A stretch of 64,000 bases of DNA, from contig NZ_JAESWA010000020.1 in assembly GCF_016765615.1 (NCBI RefSeq), positions 124,001-188,000 of the forward strand. The letters run 5' to 3'. A program made the position numbers and the translations under genes. The notes below the pieces were generated by a model, which saw nothing but the letters and a program-made list of their open reading frames with translations, did no database searches and had not been told where the DNA came from. Shown here one piece after another: positions 1 to 9,319 of the stretch. Position 1 is the stretch's first letter. Each line of letters opens with the position of its first letter. Source of the stretch: Clostridium paridis (GTDB lineage Bacteria > Bacillota > Clostridia > Clostridiales > Clostridiaceae).

Positions 1-540
1 AATAAATCATTGCCTTCAGATGGAATTGCATTTAATAAAAGTGCTTTTCCAACATTGAATTCTAGTGAAAAAGGAAGCATAGCACAAACTGGTATAGGGC
101 AAAGTTCAATTTTAGCATCTCCGCTTCAAATGGCTTTAGTCGTTTCAGCTGTTGCAAATAATGGGATTATGATGGAACCTAAATTAGTAAATAAAGTTGT
201 AGATAAGAATGGAAAAACAGTGAGAGAAATTCAGAGTAAACAAATTGCAAATCCTATATCAAGTGGGGACGATGCAATTATAAAAGATTATATGAAGAGC
301 CTAGTAGATGGAAGAATTAATAGAGACTGGGGTGTTTTCAAGGGTTTAAATGCTGCTGGTAAAACAGGAACAGCGGAAACAAGTGATGCAAATGCAGACC
401 CACATTCATGGTTTATCGGGTTTGCGCCTGTAGATAATCCAAAGTATGCAATAGCAGTAATTGTAGAAAATGGAGGAGCAGGTGGTGGAGTTGCTGCACA
501 AATAGCAGGTTCAGTATTGAAAGCTTCGCTAGGACAATAA
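1..540 (+). CDS. Class B penicillin-binding protein, C-terminal transpeptidase part (partial)
   Basis: The reading frame is open from base 1, so the gene starts upstream of the window. The visible 179 residues are the end of a penicillin-binding transpeptidase domain, which cross-links peptidoglycan stem peptides outside the membrane. The conserved KTGTAE motif (the KTG box of the active site) is encoded at 361-378. It is followed by HSWFIGFAP, the usual downstream segment of PBP2/FtsI-type proteins. No PASTA domain follows; the protein ends about 50 residues after KTG. uvrC begins 10 bases later, so the two may be cotranscribed. Whether this is the elongation or the division enzyme cannot be told from the fragment. 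Confidence 0.9.
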   Translation, partial: NKSLPSDGIAFNKSAFPTLNSSEKGSIAQTGIGQSSILASPLQMALVVSAVANNGIMMEPKLVNKVVDKNGKTVREIQSKQIANPISSGDDAIIKDYMKSLVDGRINRDWGVFKGLNAAGKTGTAETSDANADPHSWFIGFAPVDNPKYAIAVIVENGGAGGGVAAQIAGSVLKASLGQ

Positions 541-549
541 ACGGAAGAG

Positions 550-2421
550 GTGATTTCTATATTTGACTTTGAGTATCATTTAAAAAACCTTCCTGACAAA
601 CCTGGAGTTTATATTATGAAAAATTCCTTGGGAGAAGTTATTTATGTTGGGAAGGCAAAAGTCTTAAAAAATAGAGTAAGACAATATTTTCAAAGTAATA
701 AAAATCATTCGGAAAAAGTAAAAAAAATGGTGAGTAACATAACTGAATTTGAATATATTGTTACAGATTCAGAAATGGAAGCATTGTTATTAGAATGTAA
801 TCTAATAAAAAAATATAGTCCAAGGTACAATATTGCGTTAAAGGATGATAAATTTTATCCGTTTATTAAAATAACGACAAATGAGGATTTCCCTAGAGTG
901 TATGTAACAAGAAATTATGCTAAAGATGGGAATAAGTATTTTGGACCATATGTAAATGCCACATCAGTTTATGAAACCATAGATTTAATTAAGAAGATAT
1001 ATCCCTTAAGAACATGTAAGAGATCCATAACAGAAGGAGGAGAAAAAACTAGGCCTTGTTTGAACTATCATATAAAGCTATGTAAAGCTCCTTGTGCAGG
1101 ATATCAGACTAAAGAAGATTATGGAAACATGATTAAGGAAATAATTGAGATATTAAATGGTAAGGATACAAAAATCATAAAGGATCTTAAAGAACAAATG
1201 CAGGTAGCATCAAGTGAATTAGAGTTTGAGAAGGCTGCAGAGCTTAGGGATAGGGCTCTATCTATAGAGAACATAATAGAAAGACAAAAGATGTTTACAG
1301 TAAGAGAAGGAGATGAAGACTACATCAACCTTTACTGTGATGGTAAAGGTTGTTGTGTTCAAATTTTCTTTTCAAGAGATGGCAAGATAAGTGGAAGAGA
1401 ACATTTCGTTTTTGAAGACAAAGCAGACTATAGCAAGAGTGAAGTACTATATCAGTTTATTACTAGCTTTTATGGTGGAACGGCACAAATACCAAAAAAT
1501 ATTTATCTACCAGAAATTGAAGAATTAGAATTATTAGAAGAATTTTTAACAATTAAAAGAGGTTCTAAAGTTTGGATTAAGATACCAAAAAAAGGTGAGA
1601 AACTAGAACTTTTGCAGATGGTTGAAGAAAATGCTAAAATGACATTAGAGAAATTTAAGGATAAGATTTTAAGTGAGAAAGAAATAAATAGGATTTCCTT
1701 GGAAGAATTAAGAGAACTGCTTGATTTAGATGAACTGCCTATGAGGATAGAAGCTTATGATATATCTAACATACAGGGAGTAGATTCTGTAGGAACTATG
1801 GTAGTTTTTGAAGAAGGAAAGCCTAAGAATAGTGATTACAGAAGATTTAAAATTAAAACTGTACAGGGACCAAATGATTATGAAAGTATGAGAGAAGTCT
1901 TATCAAGAAGATTTAGTCATGGATTAGATGAAGTAAAACAGATTCAAGAGAGAAAGCTCACATTAGCAGGGGGAAAGTTTTCAGTTTTTCCAGATTTAAT
2001 TCTTATGGATGGAGGGAAAGGGCAAGTTAACATAGCACTTCAAGTATTAGATTCATATGGAATTGAAATTCCTGTATGCGGATTAGTAAAAGATGATAAG
2101 CATAATACAAGAGGTCTTATTTATAATAATGAAGAAATTATTATAGCAAGAAGAGGAAATTTGTTCCACATGCTAACGAGAATACAGGATGAAGTTCATA
2201 GATTTGCTATAACCTATCATAGATCATTAAGAGATAAAAGAACCCTTCATTCCATTTTAGAAGATATACCTTTTGTAGGAGAAAAGAGAAGAAGGAATCT
2301 CCTTATGAAGTTTGGAAGTGTAGACAATATAAAAAAAGCTTCAATAGATGATCTTTTAGAAACGCCTGGAATAGATAAAAAAGCTGCTGAAAGTATAAAA
2401 AAGTACTTTAGTGGCAATTAA
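550..2421 (+). CDS. uvrC: UvrABC excinuclease subunit C
   Basis: Makes the dual incisions of nucleotide excision repair together with UvrA and UvrB. Domains in order: GIY-YIG nuclease near residues 12-90 (PDKPGVYIM, then VIYVGKAKVLKNRVRQYF), a Cys-rich stretch near 155-180, a UVR motif near 205-235 that binds UvrB, the RNase H-like endonuclease half near 380-540 (EAYDISNIQG, DLILMDGGKGQV, DEVHRFAITYH) and tandem HhH at the C-terminus. The length of 623 residues is normal. The start is uncertain: the GTG at 550 lies inside the GAGGTG ribosome binding site, and the family start (M-F-D-F) would fall on ATA at 559. It closely follows the penicillin-binding protein gene. Confidence 0.97.
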   Translation: MISIFDFEYHLKNLPDKPGVYIMKNSLGEVIYVGKAKVLKNRVRQYFQSNKNHSEKVKKMVSNITEFEYIVTDSEMEALLLECNLIKKYSPRYNIALKDDKFYPFIKITTNEDFPRVYVTRNYAKDGNKYFGPYVNATSVYETIDLIKKIYPLRTCKRSITEGGEKTRPCLNYHIKLCKAPCAGYQTKEDYGNMIKEIIEILNGKDTKIIKDLKEQMQVASSELEFEKAAELRDRALSIENIIERQKMFTVREGDEDYINLYCDGKGCCVQIFFSRDGKISGREHFVFEDKADYSKSEVLYQFITSFYGGTAQIPKNIYLPEIEELELLEEFLTIKRGSKVWIKIPKKGEKLELLQMVEENAKMTLEKFKDKILSEKEINRISLEELRELLDLDELPMRIEAYDISNIQGVDSVGTMVVFEEGKPKNSDYRRFKIKTVQGPNDYESMREVLSRRFSHGLDEVKQIQERKLTLAGGKFSVFPDLILMDGGKGQVNIALQVLDSYGIEIPVCGLVKDDKHNTRGLIYNNEEIIIARRGNLFHMLTRIQDEVHRFAITYHRSLRDKRTLHSILEDIPFVGEKRRRNLLMKFGSVDNIKKASIDDLLETPGIDKKAAESIKKYFSGN

Positions 2422-2503
2422 AATATAATAGGAACCTTAACACAAGTTATAACAAAACCGTATAATGTATTTAGAGAGAAATACAAAACGCATAATATAA
2501 AAC

Positions 2504-2532
2504 TTGTTAAAATTATAAATATTAATTATACT
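2504..2532 (+). promoter_or_regulatory. Sigma-A promoter of murB
   Basis: TTGTTA (2504-2509) and TATACT (2527-2532) are separated by 17 bases. The pair lies 38 bases upstream of the murB start, in the AT-rich gap after uvrC. Confidence 0.5.
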
Positions 2533-2570
2533 TATATATTGGAGTATTACTAAACAAGAGGAGTTTTGAA

Positions 2571-3488
2571 ATGAATCAATACCATAACCTATTAAGTTCG
2601 CTGGAGAAAATATTAGACAAATCTGATATTGAAATAGATGCACCAATGAGTGAACACATTTATTTTAAAGTTGGAGGACCTGTAGACTTTTTAGTTAGTC
2701 CAAGAAAAAAAGAACAAGTTGCAGAGATTGTTAAATTATGTAGTTTAGAAAAAATTCCATATTATATAATTGGAAATGGCTCAAACCTATTAGTAAAAGA
2801 TGGTGGAATAAGAGGCGTAGTTATTAAACTTACTGATCTTAAAGACATAAGAATGGAAAATAATTTAATATATGCAGATTGTGGAGCTTTATTAAAAGAT
2901 GTTTCAAAACTAGCACTAGATAACTCCTTAACTGGTTTTGAGTTTGCTTGTGGAATCCCAGGAAGTGTTGGAGGGGCTGTGTTTATGAATGCAGGTGCCT
3001 ACGATGGTGAGATTTCTAATGTAATTAAATGGGCAGAAATTATTGATAATAATTTCAATATAATAAAGCTAAATAAGGAAGATTTAAAGCTAGGATACAG
3101 AAGTTCTATTGTAATGGAAGAAGGAAATGTAGTCTTAGGAGCATGTTTTGAACTTGCTAATGGAGATAAAGATAAAATAGAAGCTAGAGTGAATGAACTT
3201 ACGTCAAGAAGAGAAGAGAAGCAGCCATTAGAATATCCTTCAGCTGGAAGTACATTTAAAAGACCAGAAGGTTATTTCGCTGGAAAGTTAATTCAAGATT
3301 CAGGGCTTAAGGGTTTTTCAATAGGAGGAGCTGCAGTATCTGAAAAACATTCTGGGTTTATTATAAACAAAGATAAAGCAACAGCTCAAGATATCATTGA
3401 TGTTATACATCATGTTCAAAAGACTGTAAAGGAAAAATTTGGAGTAGAACTTCATACAGAAGTTAGGATATTAGGTGAAGATAAATAG
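2571..3488 (+). CDS. murB: UDP-N-acetylenolpyruvoylglucosamine reductase
   Basis: FAD flavoenzyme that reduces UDP-GlcNAc-enolpyruvate to UDP-MurNAc with NADPH, in the cytosolic part of peptidoglycan synthesis. Visible family signatures: the FAD-binding segment [12 protein letters not shown] near residue 27, GNGSNLLV, then [20 protein letters not shown] near 123, LGYRSS near 185, and the catalytic C-terminal region [11 protein letters not shown] with the proton-donor serine near 228, ending HTEVRILG. The length of 305 residues fits type II MurB. The ATG has the Shine-Dalgarno GAGGAG 9 bases upstream. It has its own promoter and a strong terminator, so it is probably monocistronic. Confidence 0.97.
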   Translation: MNQYHNLLSSLEKILDKSDIEIDAPMSEHIYFKVGGPVDFLVSPRKKEQVAEIVKLCSLEKIPYYIIGNGSNLLVKDGGIRGVVIKLTDLKDIRMENNLIYADCGALLKDVSKLALDNSLTGFEFACGIPGSVGGAVFMNAGAYDGEISNVIKWAEIIDNNFNIIKLNKEDLKLGYRSSIVMEEGNVVLGACFELANGDKDKIEARVNELTSRREEKQPLEYPSAGSTFKRPEGYFAGKLIQDSGLKGFSIGGAAVSEKHSGFIINKDKATAQDIIDVIHHVQKTVKEKFGVELHTEVRILGEDK

Positions 3489-3513
3489 CCTAAAATAATA
3501 CTAATTTATAAAT

Positions 3514-3562
3514 AAAAACTAGAGAGATTGAAGTGTTTTATTAAGTCTCTCTAGTTTTTATT
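3514..3562. terminator. Intrinsic terminator after murB
   Basis: A perfect 14-bp inverted repeat: arm 3514-3527 (AAAAACTAGAGAGA) and its complement at 3546-3559, ending in a T-run. It is A/T-symmetric, so it could work on both strands. Confidence 0.85.
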
Positions 3563-3622
3563 GTTTTAAAGTATAAATGTCATCTTAGTTAATATAAATA
3601 TAACTACAAAGAACTCTAATTA

Positions 3623-3631
3623 TGATATAAT
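3623..3631 (+). promoter_or_regulatory. Extended -10 promoter for rapZ-yvcK
   Basis: TGATATAAT (TGn plus consensus TATAAT) at 3623-3631, with no good -35 hexamer. It lies about 75 bases before the rapZ start. Confidence 0.45.
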
Positions 3632-3707
3632 TTTATACAAGAAAATCTTTTGAGAAAGGACGGTGAATTCCTGATTTTGAATTAGTGTAAAAGAAATCAG
3701 GATGCTT

Positions 3708-4592
3708 ATGAGATTTGTAATTGTAACAGGACTGTCGGGAGCAGGAAAAACTGAGGCTACTAGAAATCTTGAGGATTTAGGATATTTTTGTGTTGATAAC
3801 TTGCCACCTAAACTTATTCCTAAATTTGCTGAAGCATGTGTACAAAGTGAAGGAAAAATAGATAAGGTTGCATTGGTTATAGATATAAGAGGTGGAGTAT
3901 TCTTTGATGATATCTTTGAAAGTTTAAATTACTTGAAAAGACAAGAATTTAAATATGAGATCCTCTTTTTAGACGCATCAGATGATGTCCTAGTAAAAAG
4001 ATTTAAGGAAGCAAGAAGAAGCCATCCATTAGCTCAAAATGGAAGAGTAATTACAGGAATAAATCTAGAAAGAAATAAACTGATTGAAGTAAAGCATAGA
4101 GCTGACTTAATAATAGACACATCTAAATATGCAATTAAAGACTTAAGAGAAAAGATGAATGAGTATTATGGGACTGGAAAAGAAGTTGAAAGACAGCTTT
4201 CAACTACAGTACTTTCCTTTGGGTTTAAGTATGGAATACCAGTAGATGCAGATTTGGTATTTGATGTTAGATTTCTTCCTAATCCATTCTATATACCAGA
4301 ATTAAAACCATATTCAGGTATAGATAAACCAGTAAGAGATTATGTAATTAAACATGAAGAAACAAAAGGTTTTTTAGAGAGATTAGAAGATATGATAAAA
4401 TTTCTAATACCGAATTACATAAAGGAAGGAAAACGACAGCTTATCATCGCTATAGGTTGTACTGGTGGTAGACATAGATCAGTAGCAATAGCAAATGAAA
4501 TATATGAGAGATTAAATAAATTAAATTATAAGGCATCAATCGAACATAGAGATATACATGAAGATGTAAATAAGGGAGCAAAGAAGCTATGA
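3708..4592 (+). CDS. rapZ: RNase adapter / nucleotide-binding protein RapZ (YvcJ family)
   Basis: P-loop protein that binds GTP/ATP. In enterobacteria it delivers the GlmZ sRNA to RNase E; in Firmicutes the homologue YvcJ is linked to cell envelope metabolism and competence. Walker A GLSGAGKT is at residues 8-15, followed by [17 protein letters not shown]. The C-terminal domain carries the conserved [10 protein letters not shown] signature near residue 245. I prefer ATG 3708 to ATG 3702 because AGGA at 3699-3702 is then correctly spaced. The gene ends in a 4-base ATGA overlap with yvcK, so the two are translationally coupled. This rapZ-yvcK-whiA order is conserved across Firmicutes. Confidence 0.95.
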   Translation: MRFVIVTGLSGAGKTEATRNLEDLGYFCVDNLPPKLIPKFAEACVQSEGKIDKVALVIDIRGGVFFDDIFESLNYLKRQEFKYEILFLDASDDVLVKRFKEARRSHPLAQNGRVITGINLERNKLIEVKHRADLIIDTSKYAIKDLREKMNEYYGTGKEVERQLSTTVLSFGFKYGIPVDADLVFDVRFLPNPFYIPELKPYSGIDKPVRDYVIKHEETKGFLERLEDMIKFLIPNYIKEGKRQLIIAIGCTGGRHRSVAIANEIYERLNKLNYKASIEHRDIHEDVNKGAKKL

Positions 4593-5926
4593 AGTTTTTA
4601 GATTGGCTTAGGCCAGGTATCAAGGTGAAAAGGTGGATACTATTTGGTATCTTTGGGGTACTACTTATTGCCTTTGGATTTACTGAATTAGCATTTCATA
4701 GAGCATATTATTTTTACTATAAAGTATTTTATATATTCTTAAATATAACTGGAATATTTGTTTTGTATGTATCTGCAACAGAGGTAATGAGAGGGATAAT
4801 AGCATTAATTAATAAAGGATATATAAAAGTTTCATTAGATTCTCAGAAGATTGAAAACTTAATTTATGAAAAGAGACTATTGATTAAGGGCCCTAAAATT
4901 GTTGTAATCGGAGGAGGTACTGGACTTTCTACAATGCTTAGAGGATTAAAGTACTACACTTCTAATATAACTGCAATTGTAACAGTAGCTGATGATGGGG
5001 GCGGTTCGGGTGATTTAAGGGAAGATTTAGGAATTCTTCCTCCTGGAGATATAAGAAACTGTATACTTGCATTAGCAGATATGGAACCTCTTATGGAGAA
5101 TTTATTACAATATAGATTTACAGATGGAAGACTTAAAAATCAAAGTTTTGGAAATCTATTTCTAGCTGCAATGGATGGTATATCTGATAATTTTGAGGAT
5201 GCCGTTCAGAAAATGAGTTCTGTACTTGCAGTTACTGGTAAGGTTGTGCCAGTAACTCTTGAGAATATGAGATTAAAGGCACTATTAGAAAATGGAAGCA
5301 TAGTTGAGGGAGAATCGCAAATTCCAGAAGAGGCATTAAAACAAAATAGTAAAATTAAAAAGCTTATGATAGAACCAGAGGATGCAGAACCTTTGAAGGA
5401 GGCCATAACAGCTATCAGAGAAGCGGATGCAATTATAATGGGCCCTGGTAGTTTATATACTTCTGTTTTACCAAATTTATTGGTGAAAAAGATAGCTTCA
5501 AATGTTAGAAGAAGTAGTGCGCTAAAGATATACATTTCGAATATAATGACTCAGCCAGGAGAAACGGATGGGTTTAAAGTATCTGATCATTTAAAAACTT
5601 TATATAAACACTGCGGAAGAGATATAGTAGATTATGTAATTGCAAATGTTCAGAAATTACCTAAAAATCTTTCGCCTAAATATAAAGAGGAAGGTTCTGA
5701 GATAGTTGCGCTAGACAAAGATGTAATAAACAAAATGGGAATAGAAATAATAGAAGCAAATTTAATTAACTACACAAATGATGTTGTAAGACACAATCAT
5801 GAAGAATTAGCAAGAGTAATAATGACTACAGTTATGGAAAAATCACTTCTATTTGATAAGAAGAAAATCATTGAATATATGTATCTATCTCAACGTTTGA
5901 AGGAAGAGAGCAATAAAAAAATATAA
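4589..5926 (+). CDS. yvcK: YvcK-family gluconeogenesis/cell-shape factor (CofD-like)
   Basis: CofD-fold protein that binds UDP-sugars. In Bacillus it is needed for growth on gluconeogenic carbon sources and for normal PBP1 localisation. The core begins near residue 103 with [19 protein letters not shown], then [13 protein letters not shown] and PPGDIRNCI, all family hallmarks. Unlike B. subtilis YvcK, this form has an N-terminal extension of about 100 residues with two hydrophobic segments (about 17-35 and 45-70), so it is probably membrane-anchored, as in other clostridia. The ATG overlaps the rapZ stop codon. Confidence 0.95.
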   Translation: MKFLDWLRPGIKVKRWILFGIFGVLLIAFGFTELAFHRAYYFYYKVFYIFLNITGIFVLYVSATEVMRGIIALINKGYIKVSLDSQKIENLIYEKRLLIKGPKIVVIGGGTGLSTMLRGLKYYTSNITAIVTVADDGGGSGDLREDLGILPPGDIRNCILALADMEPLMENLLQYRFTDGRLKNQSFGNLFLAAMDGISDNFEDAVQKMSSVLAVTGKVVPVTLENMRLKALLENGSIVEGESQIPEEALKQNSKIKKLMIEPEDAEPLKEAITAIREADAIIMGPGSLYTSVLPNLLVKKIASNVRRSSALKIYISNIMTQPGETDGFKVSDHLKTLYKHCGRDIVDYVIANVQKLPKNLSPKYKEEGSEIVALDKDVINKMGIEIIEANLINYTNDVVRHNHEELARVIMTTVMEKSLLFDKKKIIEYMYLSQRLKEESNKKI

Positions 5927-5936
5927 TTATTAAACC

Positions 5937-5978
5937 AAGGGGACGTGTTGTTTGCCGTGGCAAACAATACGTCCCTTT
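5937..5978 (+). terminator. Hairpin terminator after yvcK
   Basis: Long inverted repeat: AAGGGGACGTGTTGTTTGCC pairs with GGCAAACAATACGTCCCTTT (5959-5978), with two G-T pairs and a very small loop. The downstream T content is modest, so termination may be partial before whiA. Confidence 0.7.
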
Positions 5979-6001
5979 GATTAAAATTTTTAAAATGAGA
6001 A

Positions 6002-6030
6002 TTCCTTATTAAAATCCTCTATGCTATAAT
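6002..6030 (+). promoter_or_regulatory. Promoter of whiA
   Basis: TTCCTT, 17 bases, then TATAAT (6025-6030), with an extended TG motif (TGCTATAAT at 6022-6030). It lies about 47 bases before the whiA ATG. Confidence 0.5.
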
Positions 6031-6076
6031 AAAATATATTTTTGTGGTTAAAAATAATATTTTGAAAGGAGAGACT

Positions 6077-7033
6077 ATGTCATCATTTTCATCAAAAGTT
6101 AAAGGCGAAATATGCAGATATCAAGATATTACAAGAGAAGAAGCGTTGGCAGAACTTTCAGCTATTATGAAAGTAAGTGGTACTTTAGCTTTTAGCGGAA
6201 GACAAATAAGCTTTAAGATCACTACAGAAAATCCAGGCGCAGCAAGGTTGATTTTTTCTCTTCTTAAGGAGCATTTTGATATACACTCAAAACTTATGGT
6301 AAAAAAAGGAAATGCCTTAAAGAAGAATAATATATATATGATTGTAATGACAGAAGAGATGGGAGTAAAGGACTTGTTGTATGAAACAGGAATATTTAAA
6401 GAAGTAGACTCTGTTATGTCATTAAGCTATGGAATAGAGCCAGAAATGGTTAACGAGGACGAGAAAGCAAGAGCATATATTAGAGGTGCATTCTTAGGTG
6501 GTGGAAGTATATCTAATCCTGAAAAGACTTATCATCTAGAATTTGTTACACATAGTGAAGAATATGCTAAGGACTTAAGTAAATTAATTAATAGGTTTAG
6601 CCTAAATTCTAAAGTTATACAAAGAAAAAACAGCTTTATTGTATATATAAAAGAAGGCGAGCAAATTGTAGACCTCCTTAATATACTGGGAGCACATACC
6701 TGTTTGTTAGAACTTGAAAATATAAGAATAATGAAAGAAATGAGAAACAATGTAAATAGACTTGTAAACTGTGAAACAGCAAATTTAAGTAAAACAGTTA
6801 ATGCAGCAGTGAGACAAGTAGAGAGTATAAAATTAATTCAAAATCAAATAGGACTACAGAGATTGCCTCAAAACTTAAGAGAAATTGCTGAGCTTAGATT
6901 AAATTATCCAGATGAATCCTTAAAGGAATTGGGAGAAATGCTTGATCCTCCAGTTGGTAAATCTGGAATAAATCATAGACTTAGAAAAATTGAAAAGATA
7001 GCAGAAGAGTTAAGAGAAAACAAATCTTTTTAA
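6077..7033 (+). CDS. whiA: DNA-binding protein WhiA
   Basis: Firmicute WhiA is a nucleoid-associated/regulatory protein linked to cell division and envelope homeostasis. It has a degenerate LAGLIDADG homing-endonuclease fold followed by a helix-turn-helix. The N-terminal part (MSSFSSKVKGEICRY...) and the motif RAYIRGAFLGGGSISNPEK near residue 135 are typical. The C-terminal HTH region includes LPQNLREIAELRLNYPDESLKELGE and ends with the conserved SGINHRLRKI. The start at 6077 is chosen because AAAGGAGAG lies just upstream and the family starts this way; the upstream in-frame GTG at 6044 lacks a ribosome binding site. Length 318 residues, normal. Confidence 0.96.
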   Translation: MSSFSSKVKGEICRYQDITREEALAELSAIMKVSGTLAFSGRQISFKITTENPGAARLIFSLLKEHFDIHSKLMVKKGNALKKNNIYMIVMTEEMGVKDLLYETGIFKEVDSVMSLSYGIEPEMVNEDEKARAYIRGAFLGGGSISNPEKTYHLEFVTHSEEYAKDLSKLINRFSLNSKVIQRKNSFIVYIKEGEQIVDLLNILGAHTCLLELENIRIMKEMRNNVNRLVNCETANLSKTVNAAVRQVESIKLIQNQIGLQRLPQNLREIAELRLNYPDESLKELGEMLDPPVGKSGINHRLRKIEKIAEELRENKSF

Positions 7034-7086
7034 TTGATTAATATTAAGTTTTTGTTGAAAAATGTTACGCCAAGTTAAATAAGGTT

Positions 7087-7122
7087 AAAAGTGCATAATT
7101 TACATGCACTTTTTCTTTTTTT
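7087..7122 (+). terminator. Intrinsic terminator after whiA
   Basis: A 10-bp stem AAAAGTGCAT (7087-7096) / ATGCACTTTT (7104-7113) with a 7-base loop and a T-rich tail. Confidence 0.85.
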
Positions 7123-7204
7123 CATTGTACAATCTAGGAGAATCAAATGAAAATATAAATAATTTACTCTGGTAATTTATTATGTATAGCTTGGGGGATG
7201 AAAA

Positions 7205-9181
7205 ATGAGACTTGGCAAAACTATAAAAGTACAGCTTCTTGTTCCAATTATGACAATTATAATTTTATTAGTACTTGGATTATCGTATATTGCTATGAGT
7301 GAATCAAAGAAGAATATTAGTGAAAATTCTAAAAGATATTTGCAAGTATTAAGTAAAGAAAAGACTAATAGTATCAATAGCTTAATCAATGAGAATCTGA
7401 CTAATATGTGGGGAATAAGCAATAATAAGATATTGAAAGATGGAGATTCTTGGGAGCTAATTAAGAATCTTTTAGAGTCTCAAAAGAAATCGAAAGATCA
7501 TATTTCAATTGGAATAGCAGACTTAAACGGAAAAGTAACTTTTAGTGATGATACCACTGGACAAATAGATGACATGGATTTTTTTAAGGGAGCATTAGGT
7601 GGACAAGGAGTAGTTAGAAAAGCGGGAGTAGACTCAGAAGGAAAGATAATATTTCAATACATAGTACCAATTGTGGCAGACGGAAGTATTTCTAAAGTTT
7701 TGGTTGTAAATAGATATGAACCTGAGATTGATAGAATTGTAAATAAAGATGTTATGGAAAATGGTACTGGAGTTATCATAGATTCAAAGGGAAACATAGA
7801 AGTATATAAAGATAAAAATAAAATAGGTAAAAGTTTTGGGCAAACTATAGGTAGCAGTGATTTAGTAAAAGTTCAAAACAATATGATTAAAGGCAAGGAA
7901 GGCATAGAAAACTATAAGCAGGATTCAAAAACTAATATGATAGCTTATGGTTCAATAAAAGAATTAGGATGGTCTTTCGGACTATATTTAGATCAAGAAG
8001 GAATACTAAAAGAAGTAAGAAATATGACTGATAGGCTACTCATGGTAGGAGTAATTGCTTTAATATTAGCAGCAATTGTAGCAGTTATAATAATAAATGT
8101 AATATCTAAAAAACTTAAAAGAATAAAGAAGCATATTGAAAGTCTTTCAAATGGAGATTTAACTTTTGAAATTGACGAAAAGCATTTACGAAGAAATGAT
8201 GAAATTGCTGAAATTGAGAAGGCGATTGGAACTACACAAGGATATATTTCAGATATTATTACTTTGATAAAATCAAATGCTTCAATTATAGATGAAAAGT
8301 CAGAAGTGCTCTCAAACACATCTGTAGATTTTGTGGCATCAACTGAAAATGTAGCAAATTCTATTAATAATGTTGCAGAAGGAAGCAAGGGACAAGCAGA
8401 TAGATTATCAGAAATAGTTGAAGTGGTTAATGAATTTAGTAATGATCTTGATGGAATAACCAGTCAATTTGAAAACATAAATAGAATGACAGTGGGGATT
8501 GATAATAAGGCCAATAATTCTAATGTTTCAATGGAAAAGGTAATAAATAGTCTTAAGGAATTGAAAAACACATTTAATAATTTCAATGAAAAAATACAAT
8601 TAATGAATAACAATATGCTAAAAGTAAATGAAATGACAGTGATGATAAAAGGAATATCTGAACAAACAAATCTACTTGCTTTAAATGCAGCAATTGAAGC
8701 AGCTTCAGCAGGAGAAGCTGGAAGAGGCTTTGCAGTTGTAGCTGATGAGGTAAGAAAGCTTGCTGAAAAGAGTAAAGCTGCTTCAGATAACATCTTTAAC
8801 ATAGCAAATAATATATTAAAGGATACAAATAGTATTTCAACAACAAGTGAAAAGATGAACGATGAGCTTCAAGATCAAGAGGAAGCTATCAATGGTTCCA
8901 TTGAAGCATTTAGAGAGATATCTTCTTCAATTAGAGAAATAGCTCCTAGAATAAGAAAGGTAAATGAAAATGTTGAATTACTTAATTCTCAAAAAGATAT
9001 TATAGTGACAAAAAGTATAGAAGTAGCAAATATTTCTCAGGAAATATCTTCTTCGGCAGAAGAAATTTCATCTGCAACCCAAGAAATGACTGCATCATCT
9101 CAAGAGTTATATGCAACTTCACAAGAACTTAATGAAATGACTGTAGTAATGAAAGAAAATGTAGATATATTTAAGGTGTAA
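7205..9181 (+). CDS. Methyl-accepting chemotaxis protein
   Basis: Transmembrane chemoreceptor of 658 residues. TM1 is about 10-30 and TM2 about 276-299. The extracellular part between them looks like a Cache sensor ([34 protein letters not shown]). A HAMP linker follows near 300-352, then the long coiled-coil signalling domain. The highly conserved hairpin tip ([20 protein letters not shown], then [17 protein letters not shown]) is near 482-520 and docks CheW/CheA. The ligand cannot be told from sequence. No che genes are adjacent, so it is an orphan receptor. The ATG follows GGGGGATGAAA, a usable ribosome binding site. Confidence 0.95.
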   Translation: MRLGKTIKVQLLVPIMTIIILLVLGLSYIAMSESKKNISENSKRYLQVLSKEKTNSINSLINENLTNMWGISNNKILKDGDSWELIKNLLESQKKSKDHISIGIADLNGKVTFSDDTTGQIDDMDFFKGALGGQGVVRKAGVDSEGKIIFQYIVPIVADGSISKVLVVNRYEPEIDRIVNKDVMENGTGVIIDSKGNIEVYKDKNKIGKSFGQTIGSSDLVKVQNNMIKGKEGIENYKQDSKTNMIAYGSIKELGWSFGLYLDQEGILKEVRNMTDRLLMVGVIALILAAIVAVIIINVISKKLKRIKKHIESLSNGDLTFEIDEKHLRRNDEIAEIEKAIGTTQGYISDIITLIKSNASIIDEKSEVLSNTSVDFVASTENVANSINNVAEGSKGQADRLSEIVEVVNEFSNDLDGITSQFENINRMTVGIDNKANNSNVSMEKVINSLKELKNTFNNFNEKIQLMNNNMLKVNEMTVMIKGISEQTNLLALNAAIEAASAGEAGRGFAVVADEVRKLAEKSKAASDNIFNIANNILKDTNSISTTSEKMNDELQDQEEAINGSIEAFREISSSIREIAPRIRKVNENVELLNSQKDIIVTKSIEVANISQEISSSAEEISSATQEMTASSQELYATSQELNEMTVVMKENVDIFKV

Positions 9182-9197
9182 TTAAATATTTAATAAT

Positions 9198-9223
9198 AAA
9201 AGTCAGCTTCGGCTGATTTTTTA
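9198..9223 (+). terminator. Intrinsic terminator after the chemoreceptor gene
   Basis: Stem TCAGC / GCTGA with a stable TTCG loop (9208-9211), extended by A/T pairs and followed by a T-run. Confidence 0.8.
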
Positions 9224-9319
9224 CTTTATAGCTATTTTAATTAGAGCGATTATTGTCTAAAATAGAAGATAGGGAGTTTTAAACGATAAGTTTAAAATTT
9301 CAAGAAAGGAAGTGATAGA

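Noticed and set aside
7993-8802. Minus-strand frames of 131 and 112 codons inside the chemoreceptor gene
   Set aside because: Ser/Phe-rich shadow of the coiled-coil coding strand; no ribosome binding site or family similarity.
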